DNA of 5,359 nt from an uncultured Mailhella sp. (lineage in GTDB: Bacteria > Desulfobacterota > Desulfovibrionia > Desulfovibrionales > Desulfovibrionaceae), in contig CALUWZ010000126.1 of NCBI GenBank assembly GCA_944324625.1, positions 1 to 5,359 on the forward strand. The letters run 5' to 3'. Below, piece by piece: positions 1 to 5,359 of the stretch. The position numbers and the translations under genes are program-made. How positions within the stretch are numbered: the first letter of the stretch is position 1; the number at the start of each line of letters is the position of its first letter. A model generated the notes under the pieces. The model did not search any database. It saw nothing but the letters and a program-made list of their open reading frames with translations, and was not told where the DNA came from.

Positions 1-1275
1 CTTGTATCTGTTGACATTTTTTTTTTTTTTTATTCTGTACATACCGATAAAAGGGTCATGCCACAGCAAAAGCTCGTCAAAAAACAAATCAAAATCCGTA
101 ACTATGCTTTCATTCCCCACATTGGCAAAAACATTTCTGTCCCTGAGCAAAAGTTCAACCCCCAAATTTTTGGACCACTCCTGCTGTATCCAATGGATAA
201 TGTCGCTCATATACGAATATGCCAAATAATCCAAAGTAACGGAAAACCGTTTGCCCGTCCTGTCGCGGGGATATCCTGCTTCATCAAGAAGGCGGTTTGC
301 CTCATCGATATCAAATTCACTGTCTGTTGGGGCATAATAGGGATTGGTATGCGGCATGCCGCCATTTACGGGTTTTATCGAATCACTGCCGTAATAGCCG
401 GCAAGCTTTTCTTTATCCAGTGCCAAAGCCAAAGCCCTGCGGACCCTGATATCCTGAAAAAGCGGTTTGCGCATGTTGTATGTCACCACCATATAGGGAT
501 ACGTCAAATCCATGGGCATGACATCAACCTGTTCCATGTCAAAAGCATCAATATACGACGCAACCCCGTTGCAGGAATAAAACATGAACATATCAACATC
601 ATTATTTTTCAATGCATAAAAAATTTCATAAAAATCAAAGAAAATTTTAAAATTAAGCCTGTCTATGCGCACACTGTCTTTCAAAAAAAATTTATCGAAT
701 TTTTTCATGCGGATAACAATGTTTTCTTCAAAACTTTCAATGCAAAACGGCCCGGACCCGATAAGCGAATACGTCACGGAAGAACGCGTATAATAATGCG
801 CAGGCAGTATCGGAACCAAAATGGGAATTAAAAACGTAGGAAAATTTTCCATGGGATTTTTCAGCGTAATGCTGAGCACATAATCCCCTGTTTTTTTTAC
901 TTCGCGGATATTCTCCAAAAACGGATGAAAAGGATGATTGGCCCTGCTGAAATTTATGGAAAAAACCACATCATCCGCAGTTATTTTGCTGTTGTCATGA
1001 AAAAATGCATTGCTGCGCAAATAAAAAACATAGGTTTTTCGGTCAGCGGACAAATCCCATTTTTCAGCCAAATAAGGCACGGCATTCCCTTTTTCGTCAA
1101 GTCTTGTCAGTCCTGCAAAAAGCTGTGCTCCCACAGAAAAAACCAGCGTACCTGACCGCAGGGCAGGATTAAAACTTGCGGGCCACTCCTCAAGGGCGAC
1201 GGTCAGCTCCTGAGTTTTTGCGCAAGCCTGCGCAGAAAGAAACAAACAAAGAAAAAAAGCCAGAAAAAAGCGCAT
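1..1275 (-). CDS. Extracellular solute-binding protein, family 5 (partial, 3' end beyond window)
   Basis: This frame is open for 425 codons from ATG 1275 to the left edge, with no stop or frameshift. Residues 1-19 form a signal peptide (MRFFLAFF hydrophobic core, A17-C18-A19 before K20), so the product is exported. The mature part follows the SBP_bac_5 (DppA/OppA-like) pattern: LTRLDEKGNAVPYLAEKWDL near residues 56-75, ITADDVVF near 98-105, GSGPF at 173-177, and YNMRKPLFQDIRVRRALALA at 266-285 followed by LD. The family binds peptides, nickel or other small ligands for ABC importers; the ligand here cannot be named. Full-length members run about 500-550 residues, so roughly 100 are missing, or a fused domain follows. 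The start overlaps the upstream regulator's stop by one base (TAATG), with GGAG at 1284-1287 as ribosome site. A run of 15 A (17-31) encodes IKKKKN at 415-420, and the following VNRYK fits the family, so this frame looks correct. No permease or ATPase gene is visible. An alternative is the sensor domain of a histidine kinase. Confidence 0.88.
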   Translation of the reverse strand, partial: MRFFLAFFLCLFLSAQACAKTQELTVALEEWPASFNPALRSGTLVFSVGAQLFAGLTRLDEKGNAVPYLAEKWDLSADRKTYVFYLRSNAFFHDNSKITADDVVFSINFSRANHPFHPFLENIREVKKTGDYVLSITLKNPMENFPTFLIPILVPILPAHYYTRSSVTYSLIGSGPFCIESFEENIVIRMKKFDKFFLKDSVRIDRLNFKIFFDFYEIFYALKNNDVDMFMFYSCNGVASYIDAFDMEQVDVMPMDLTYPYMVVTYNMRKPLFQDIRVRRALALALDKEKLAGYYGSDSIKPVNGGMPHTNPYYAPTDSEFDIDEANRLLDEAGYPRDRTGKRFSVTLDYLAYSYMSDIIHWIQQEWSKNLGVELLLRDRNVFANVGNESIVTDFDLFFDELLLWHDPFIGMYRIKKKKNVNRYK

Positions 1276-1937
1276 TATTCCTGCTCCACGGAAATCAAAT
1301 TGTGTTTCATGGCAAACATAATAATTTCCCTCACATTATGCAGAGAAAGCTTGCGCATAAAATTTGTTCTGTGCGTTATGACAGTTTTTTCCGCAATATT
1401 GAGTTCCGAGGCAATTTCTTTATTGGAAAGCCCTTTGGCAACGCAAACCAGAATTTCTTTTTCTCTAGCGGTCAGCACATCAAGAGAACTGGCATCTTCT
1501 TCGTCATTGTGCAAAAACGTATTCAGCACGGAAGTGGTAAGTTCCGTGCTGATATACTGGTTGTCATTTAAAATTGTTTGAATGGCAAGAAAAAATTCAT
1601 TGCTGTCGGCTGTTTTCAGCAAATATCCGTTAGCCCCTGCTTTAAACGCAGAACGAACATATTCGGACGTACCGTGCATGGAAATAATCAAAATTTTGAT
1701 ATGAGGCGAAATTTGCCTGAATTTCGGAATTGCTTCAATCCCGGTCATGCCCGGCAGAGAAATATCCAGCAGCAGCAAATCAGGATTCAGCTCCCGGCAA
1801 AGGCTGAACGCTTCCTCTGCGCTGCCGGCTTCTCCCTCAACACTCAAATTTTTCTGCAGCGACAAAATTTGTTTCAATCCGCTTCTGAAAAGTGCATGAT
1901 CCTCAGCAATAACAACACGTATCATAAACATACTCAT
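1275..1937 (-). CDS. NarL/LuxR-family response regulator transcription factor
   Basis: A two-component response regulator of about 220 residues, the usual size for the NarL/FixJ group. The receiver domain spans residues 6-122: acidic pair E12-D13, phospho-acceptor D58 in DLLLLD, switch residue S86 in IISMHG, and K108 in GYLLK. A short linker leads to a GerE/LuxR helix-turn-helix (about 153-215) with LTAREKEIL at 155-163 and GLSNKEIASELNIAEKTV at 169-186. It is a cytosolic DNA-binding protein activated by a partner histidine kinase, which is not in the window. Start choice: ATGs at 1937, 1931 and 1925 are in frame. The outermost is given, but family members usually begin MIRVxIAxDH, and the predicted transcript start lies near 1940, so 1925 may be the true start. 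No strong Shine-Dalgarno sequence precedes any of them. The stop TAA (1277-1275) overlaps the solute-binding protein start, implying translational coupling and a shared pathway. Target genes are unknown; the adjacent hydrolase/MFS operon is one candidate. Confidence 0.95.
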   Translation of the reverse strand: MSMFMIRVVIAEDHALFRSGLKQILSLQKNLSVEGEAGSAEEAFSLCRELNPDLLLLDISLPGMTGIEAIPKFRQISPHIKILIISMHGTSEYVRSAFKAGANGYLLKTADSNEFFLAIQTILNDNQYISTELTTSVLNTFLHNDEEDASSLDVLTAREKEILVCVAKGLSNKEIASELNIAEKTVITHRTNFMRKLSLHNVREIIMFAMKHNLISVEQE

Positions 1938-1946
1938 TTTTTTCTT

Positions 1947-1975
1947 ACTATGCCACAGGAAGAACAGGTTTACAA
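1947..1975 (-). promoter_or_regulatory. Candidate sigma-70 promoter of the response regulator operon
   Basis: On the minus strand, TTGTAA (1975-1970) and CATAGT (1952-1947) each match 4 of 6 bases of the -35 and -10 consensus, separated by the ideal 17 bases. Transcription would begin near 1940, only a few bases before the outermost ATG (1937) and about 15 before the ATG at 1925, which favours the inner start. The promoter sits directly downstream of the terminator closing the MFS operon, where a new transcript would be expected. The spacer carries a direct repeat of CCTGT (minus strand; plus-strand ACAGG at 1955-1959 and 1964-1968), which might be a regulator site. This is a visual match only. 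Confidence 0.4.
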
Positions 1976-1976
1976 C

Positions 1977-2008
1977 AACAAAAACACCCGATCACGGGTG
2001 TTTTTGTT
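1977..2008 (-). terminator. Intrinsic terminator closing the amidohydrolase/MFS operon
   Basis: A perfect inverted repeat with 14-base arms, 1977-1990 and 1995-2008, around an ATCA loop. The G+C-rich core is CACCCG/CGGGTG. Read on the minus strand, the distal arm supplies a T5 tract (1984-1980). The plus strand also has T5 (2001-2005), so the hairpin could work in both directions and block antisense transcription. It begins 22 bases after the MFS stop codon. Confidence 0.88.
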
Positions 2009-2029
2009 TACGGAAAAGGAAGGAAAAAT

Positions 2030-3271
2030 TTACTTTTCAGCCGCAGCCTGCTTTCTGCCAATCACATTAATGGCAATGGTTGCAAGCAGACCGATAACGA
2101 TAAGGCCGATAATAAAGCAGAAAATTGTCACATAACCGTTAATGTCACCGTATTTGTCAAGCCAATAACCGTAAAGCGGCGGGAAAATGGCATCGGGAAG
2201 AAAGCCGAGCATGCTGATAATACTTACGGCAGTCGCTGTTTGATGAGCAGGAATTTTCAATTCTTCCATACCTGCAAACATCACGCAGTACATCATCATG
2301 CAGGCCAAACTGGTAAGCATGGTAATGGCAATGACAACATTGGGAGAAGTATCGGAGGAAATATTGAGCAGATAAATCATCATGCCAAGCAAAACAATGA
2401 ATGAAACAATCATGAGCTTGGAAGGCGCACCTAATTTATCGGCAATATAACCGCTCAAAGGACCTGCCAGAATACGGATGCCGTATACGCGGATTGTACC
2501 GAGCACAGCCCCCATGGTAATGGAAGCACCGAGAACGTTGGTTGTATAAGGAGTCATGTAACCCATACTGATGTAACAGCCGTAACCGCAGAAAATAAGG
2601 GTTACCATAATCCAAACTTTAGGTGATTTGATAACGGTCAAAACGCCTGCAAATGCGGATTTGGCTTCTTCAGCTTTTGCATTTTGGTTATAAGGAGTTA
2701 CGTCTTTAAGTACTACAAAAATCAAAATGGTGCTCAAAATAAGAACGCTTGCCTGGAAAAAGAGCATGTATTCAAAACCCTTGATAGGATCTTTGAAAGC
2801 ACCGTAAATGGCTGCGTCGATAAAGCCGATGATAACCATGACAAGACCCTGCAGTCCGTAGAAGAAACCGAACATTTTTCCTTGTTCTTCTTCGCTTCCT
2901 GAATCACGCACGGCTTTAATCAGGCAGGGCCATGAACCGCCTGTGGAAACCGCAAGCAATGCCCAAATAAACAATGCAAAACCAAAGGACGGAAAAAGCG
3001 CAAACAAAATATTGCACAGGGCGGAAAGAAGGCATGAAGCCATCAAGATTTTTCGCGCGGAAAAACGGTCGCCGATAACCCCTGAAGGGATATACAAAAG
3101 CATGGCAATGGCCGTAAGAACAGTCATCAGGTAGCCAAGTTCGGTGTTGGTGGTATTTGTTGCCGTTCTGATTACGTCATAAAATTTAAAGTGGATGTAA
3201 GGCAGAGCCATGGACGCCGCATAAACCGTACTCAACACCAATACGCGTAAATATTTTTCAAAAGTACTCAT
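2030..3271 (-). CDS. Major facilitator superfamily (MFS) transporter, 12 predicted helices
   Basis: A 413-residue integral inner-membrane protein of normal MFS length. Hydrophobic stretches by eye: about 9-28, 46-66, 75-93, 97-117, 135-157, 169-189, then a hydrophilic central loop (190-216, rich in A/E/K), and 217-240, 252-275, 284-303, 311-335, 345-367, 378-404. The loop between helices 2 and 3 has the MFS motif A form GVIGDRFSARKIL (64-76), and its echo GYIADKLGAPSKL (274-286) lies between helices 8 and 9, showing the two-fold repeat. Arginines R261 and R266 lie in or beside helix 8 and may contact substrate or protons. Such carriers move small solutes, often anions, by proton coupling or exchange. 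The gene starts 9 bases after the amidohydrolase stop, and the Shine-Dalgarno AGGAGA overlaps that stop (TAGGAGA), so the two are co-transcribed. Import of the hydrolase substrate is the simplest inference; export of a product is equally compatible. Substrate unknown. Confidence 0.95.
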   Translation of the reverse strand: MSTFEKYLRVLVLSTVYAASMALPYIHFKFYDVIRTATNTTNTELGYLMTVLTAIAMLLYIPSGVIGDRFSARKILMASCLLSALCNILFALFPSFGFALFIWALLAVSTGGSWPCLIKAVRDSGSEEEQGKMFGFFYGLQGLVMVIIGFIDAAIYGAFKDPIKGFEYMLFFQASVLILSTILIFVVLKDVTPYNQNAKAEEAKSAFAGVLTVIKSPKVWIMVTLIFCGYGCYISMGYMTPYTTNVLGASITMGAVLGTIRVYGIRILAGPLSGYIADKLGAPSKLMIVSFIVLLGMMIYLLNISSDTSPNVVIAITMLTSLACMMMYCVMFAGMEELKIPAHQTATAVSIISMLGFLPDAIFPPLYGYWLDKYGDINGYVTIFCFIIGLIVIGLLATIAINVIGRKQAAAEK

Positions 3272-3280
3272 ACATTTCTC

Positions 3281-4930
3281 CTACAAGTTACCGTATACAA
3301 TTTTATTGCCGACAACAGTCGCAGCAATTTTCAAATCTTTGAGTTTCCATTCGTCCGTTTCAAGCGGATTTTCTTCCAAAACAACAAAATCCGCCAATTT
3401 TCCTTTTTCAATGCTGCCTTTGAATTTTTCTTCAAAGCCCTGAACCGCACCATTAATGGTTATGGCTTTCAAAGCGTCATAAACGCTTATGCCCTGCTCC
3501 GCTTTGCCCAAGTCCTGCCCTTCATAAGTCTGGCGGTTGACGGCAGACCAAGCACACAGAAGAGGATCAATAGGGGTTACGTATGTATCATTATGCAGCG
3601 TACAATTAATGCCAAGCTTCATTGCTTCGCCGACAGGATCAAGCCGCATGGCCCGATCAGGTCCCAAGAAAATATCATGATGACGTTTGCCCCAATAATA
3701 AATATGAACGGGGAAAAATGAAATCATGGCTTTCAATTTGGCAATGCGCTCCAGCTGGTCGCTTCTGGCAGTCTGGCAGTGTATAAAAATAAAACGCGGA
3801 TCTTCACGATAGCAATGTTCCTGAGCATACTCAAAAGCCTTTATGGCCATTTCCGTAGCACCGTCACCGTTATTATGAATGGCAATTTGCTTGCCCTGCC
3901 TGTGCAGTTCCAAAATTCTTTCATTCAGCCAATCCTGATCATGGTTATGGGGACCCAAAAAATCAGGCTTGTCTTCCGGACATACATAATAAGGCCTGCT
4001 GAGATATGCCGTTCTTGCCTGAATGGAACCGTCAGCCGTCAGTTTCATGGCACCCATGACAATCATTTTATCTTTGTCGAGATACTCACCTGATTTGTAT
4101 TCCGGCAAAAATTCATCTTTCTGCTTTTCATACAAATCCCCTTCTGCCACGGGATACAAAACAAGCCGAACATTGAATTTTTTGTCTTCAACTGCCTGTT
4201 TTGTTAATTCATAGTATTTGCGTTCATACCACCAGCCTTCCTGAGAAGTTGTACAGCCTTTTTCCAAATACTGGGCAGAGGCAATTTCAAGCCCTTTAAT
4301 AAATTCTTCGTCCGTTGCAGGCGGAATTTTGGAAAATACGGGACAAAGCGCAGCTTCAATGGTTCCGCTCGGTTCACCGTCAGCATAATGCAAAATGCGG
4401 TAATATTCCGTATCCTCGGTATCTTTTGTAATACCTGCCTTGGCAAGGGCAGCATCGTTGTGATACGTCACCCAGCCTGAAATATGGCTTACGGAAACCG
4501 GATGCTTTGTGCTGACTTTATTTAAATCTTCTGTGGTCAAATGACGCATTTCCTCAATTTTGCTGTCGTCATATCCCCAGCCCACAACCCATTCGCCTTC
4601 AGGAGTCTGATCGGCTTTTTCTTTTAAAAGTGCTATTACATCATCAATTTTATATACTTTGCCCAAAGGATAACTGTTTACGTTTACCCATAACGCACGC
4701 AGAGCCGTATCCAGAACATGGCTGTGCGGATCTATGAAACCGGGAAGCATTGTTTTGCCCTGCAAATCTATGTATTCGGTTTTATCATCCGCCAATGCCT
4801 TCATATCGGAATAACTGCCCGCAGCAGCTACGGTATCGCCGCTGACGGCAACCGCTTCGGCATATTTCTGTTTGTCATTCATGGTAATGACAGTTCCGTT
4901 ATAATATATGGTATCAATATGATCTGACAT
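3281..4930 (-). CDS. YtcJ-like metal-dependent amidohydrolase (Amidohydro_3 family)
   Basis: A complete 549-residue protein, the usual length for YtcJ/LAF3-type amidohydrolases, with no signal peptide, so cytosolic. The N-terminal beta-sandwich part reads YYNGTVITMND (9-19), then LPGFIDPHSH (62-71) gives the HxH metal ligands H69 and H71. Further family landmarks in order: HPVSVSHISGW (143-153), KLTADGSIQARTA (296-308) with conserved K296, IHNNGDGA (351-358) with H352, FIHCQ (382-386) with H384, HNDTYVTPIDPL (446-457) with D448, and the closing KGSIEKGKLADFVVLEENPL (504-523). All expected metal and catalytic positions are present, so an active hydrolase is likely. The family hydrolyses C-N or related bonds in varied small molecules; annotation from sequence alone cannot choose a substrate. 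The start is firm: GGAGG (4940-4936) lies five bases before ATG. It leads an operon with the MFS transporter, suggesting uptake followed by hydrolysis. Confidence 0.96.
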   Translation of the reverse strand: MSDHIDTIYYNGTVITMNDKQKYAEAVAVSGDTVAAAGSYSDMKALADDKTEYIDLQGKTMLPGFIDPHSHVLDTALRALWVNVNSYPLGKVYKIDDVIALLKEKADQTPEGEWVVGWGYDDSKIEEMRHLTTEDLNKVSTKHPVSVSHISGWVTYHNDAALAKAGITKDTEDTEYYRILHYADGEPSGTIEAALCPVFSKIPPATDEEFIKGLEIASAQYLEKGCTTSQEGWWYERKYYELTKQAVEDKKFNVRLVLYPVAEGDLYEKQKDEFLPEYKSGEYLDKDKMIVMGAMKLTADGSIQARTAYLSRPYYVCPEDKPDFLGPHNHDQDWLNERILELHRQGKQIAIHNNGDGATEMAIKAFEYAQEHCYREDPRFIFIHCQTARSDQLERIAKLKAMISFFPVHIYYWGKRHHDIFLGPDRAMRLDPVGEAMKLGINCTLHNDTYVTPIDPLLCAWSAVNRQTYEGQDLGKAEQGISVYDALKAITINGAVQGFEEKFKGSIEKGKLADFVVLEENPLETDEWKLKDLKIAATVVGNKIVYGNL

Positions 4931-4956
4931 GGCCGCCTCCTTTTTTTCTTAATGAT

Positions 4957-4984
4957 AAAATACCAAAACACAAATTTTAACCAA
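4957..4984 (-). promoter_or_regulatory. Candidate extended -10 promoter of the amidohydrolase/MFS operon
   Basis: The minus strand has TTGGTT (4984-4979), a 16-base spacer, then TGG-TATTTT, where TATTTT (4962-4957) matches the -10 consensus at 4 of 6 and the preceding TG gives an extended -10 element. Transcription would start near 4950, leaving a leader of about 20 bases that contains the strong GGAGG. It lies downstream of the hairpin at 5011-5038, so from this promoter the operon would escape that terminator. The surroundings are A+T-rich, which makes chance matches common. Confidence 0.4.
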
Positions 4985-5004
4985 TCCGCTTGAAACTGTA
5001 TTTT

Positions 5005-5038
5005 AAAAATAAAAACACCCTAGAAAAACTAGGGTGTT
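5005..5038 (-). terminator. Second intrinsic terminator, possible attenuator or small-RNA end, upstream of the amidohydrolase
   Basis: A perfect 10-base inverted repeat, 5014-5023 and 5029-5038, with a five-base loop; core ACACCCTAG/CTAGGGTGT. On the minus strand it is followed by T-rich sequence (T5, A, T5 over 5015-5005). The plus strand lacks a T tract, so it acts on minus-strand transcripts. Because rpsA already has its own terminator 100 bases upstream, this hairpin either backs up that terminator, ends a short transcript starting in between, or sits in the amidohydrolase leader as an attenuator. Its AAAAACACCC half-site is identical to that of the terminator at 1977-2008. Confidence 0.82.
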
Positions 5039-5108
5039 GACCTTAGATAAAATTGTACGTTTTGACATATCAGCGTCATTAACCGCAAATCACGTACTGC
5101 TGCCTCGG

Positions 5109-5136
5109 CATATAATTTTATACAGCCTTGCGGCAA
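5109..5136 (-). promoter_or_regulatory. Weak candidate promoter between the two terminators
   Basis: The minus strand reads TTGCCG (5136-5131), 16 bases, then TATATG (5114-5109), each matching 4 of 6 consensus bases. A start near 5102 would give a transcript of about 90-100 bases ending at the hairpin 5005-5038. The -35 box touches the T tail of the rpsA terminator. This is included only because something must be transcribed for the second terminator to matter; the match is weak. Confidence 0.2.
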
Positions 5137-5137
5137 T

Positions 5138-5168
5138 AAAAAAGTCCCCGCACAAACAGGGACTTTTT
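5138..5168 (-). terminator. Intrinsic terminator of rpsA
   Basis: Inverted repeat AAAAAGTCCC (5139-5148) and GGGACTTTTT (5159-5168) around a 10-base loop. On the minus strand the hairpin is followed by a run of six T (5143-5138, partly in the stem). It begins 26 bases after the rpsA stop codon. The A/T arms also allow plus-strand termination. Confidence 0.88.
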
Positions 5169-5194
5169 GAGAATATGAATCTGTCCGCTATGAA

Positions 5195-5359
5195 TTATTT
5201 TTCTTCTTTTGCGGCGGCAAGAGCATCAGCCATGGTGCCGAGGTTAGCATCGCCTGCGGAATATTCTTTAGGCTTACGGCGTTCTTCGTCTTCTTTCAGC
5301 TGTTTTACGGAAAGACCCAAACGGCGTTCTTCAGCGCTTACATGAATGATTTTTGCCTG
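5195..5359 (-). CDS. rpsA: 30S ribosomal protein S1, C-terminal end (partial, 5' end beyond window)
   Basis: The last 54 codons and TAA stop (5197-5195) of a gene entering from the right edge. The peptide opens QAKIIHVSAEERRLGLSVKQ, the final strand and exit of an S1 (OB-fold) RNA-binding repeat: the vI.vd.eerRlgLSiK pattern is typical of the last S1 repeat in bacterial ribosomal protein S1. It continues LKEDEERRKPKEY and ends in a low-complexity tail rich in Ala, Lys and Glu (ADALAAAKEEK). S1 helps the 30S subunit bind and unfold mRNA during initiation. Other S1-repeat proteins (for example Tex or polynucleotide phosphorylase) end differently; the ERRKPKEY extension fits S1 of Desulfovibrio-like bacteria. 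It has its own terminator and is probably transcribed independently of the downstream metabolic operon. Confidence 0.85.
   Translation of the reverse strand, partial: QAKIIHVSAEERRLGLSVKQLKEDEERRKPKEYSAGDANLGTMADALAAAKEEK

Noticed and set aside
598..712. Strongly A+T-rich patch in the solute-binding protein gene
   Set aside because: The frame is continuous and the patch simply encodes a Phe/Lys/Asn/Ile-rich segment; there is no repeat boundary or sign of an insertion.
58..831. 257-codon open frame on the plus strand
   Set aside because: It lies wholly antisense to the solute-binding protein, whose family motifs are clear; the plus-strand translation shows no domain pattern and is rich in I, H, K and N, as expected of a shadow frame.
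1578..2135. 185-codon plus-strand open frame across the regulator start and the MFS 3' end
   Set aside because: It runs through the terminator and promoter region and over two well-supported minus-strand genes, and the product has no recognisable features.
4204..4455. 83-codon minus-strand frame inside the amidohydrolase
   Set aside because: It is an out-of-frame internal reading of the amidohydrolase, which is continuous through this region with its family motifs intact.
5062..5067. Perfect TTGACA on the plus strand
   Set aside because: No acceptable -10 box lies 16-18 bases downstream, and there is no plus-strand gene for it to serve.
5029..5111. Two mini open frames of 10 and 16 residues upstream of the amidohydrolase, overlapping by TAATG
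   Set aside because: Neither has a convincing Shine-Dalgarno sequence or a run of regulatory codons; frames this short arise readily by chance. Kept only as a side note to the attenuator idea.

Overview
All recognisable genes in this window lie on the minus strand, so transcription runs from high to low coordinates. The right edge holds the C-terminal end of ribosomal protein S1 (rpsA). Its closing peptide (RRLGLSVKQLKEDEERRKPK), with an Ala/Lys/Glu-rich tail, resembles S1 tails of Desulfovibrio-type bacteria. Base composition by eye is moderately low in G+C. Both points suggest a low-GC member of the Desulfovibrionaceae, possibly host-associated, but the window alone cannot prove this.

Layout in transcription order: (1) rpsA 3' end (5195-5359), followed by a strong intrinsic terminator (5138-5168). 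(2) A gene-poor leader of 264 bases (4931-5194) with a second minus-strand terminator hairpin (5011-5038), a candidate promoter on each side of that hairpin, and a strong Shine-Dalgarno sequence. (3) A two-gene operon: a YtcJ-like amidohydrolase (3281-4930), then 9 bases later a 12-helix MFS transporter (2030-3271), closed by a long-stemmed terminator (1977-2008). (4) A second operon starting just past that terminator: a NarL/LuxR-type response regulator (1275-1937), whose stop codon overlaps by one base the start of a family 5 extracellular solute-binding protein gene (1-1275). That gene is still open at the left edge.

Working model (inference): the MFS protein imports an unidentified small molecule and the cytosolic amidohydrolase hydrolyses it. 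The response regulator and solute-binding protein may form a sensing unit, because a transcription regulator translationally coupled to a binding protein is unusual for a plain ABC import operon. The missing left part decides this: it could be the rest of an ordinary binding protein, ABC permease genes downstream, or a membrane anchor and histidine kinase fused to the binding domain. Whether the regulator controls the neighbouring hydrolase/MFS operon cannot be seen here.

The most notable details are a 15-base A homopolymer inside the binding-protein reading frame near the left edge, the one-base TAATG regulator/binding-protein overlap, and the extra terminator hairpin upstream of the amidohydrolase, which may be an attenuator or the end of a small RNA. 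I found no tRNA, rRNA, CRISPR array, insertion sequence or recombination site.
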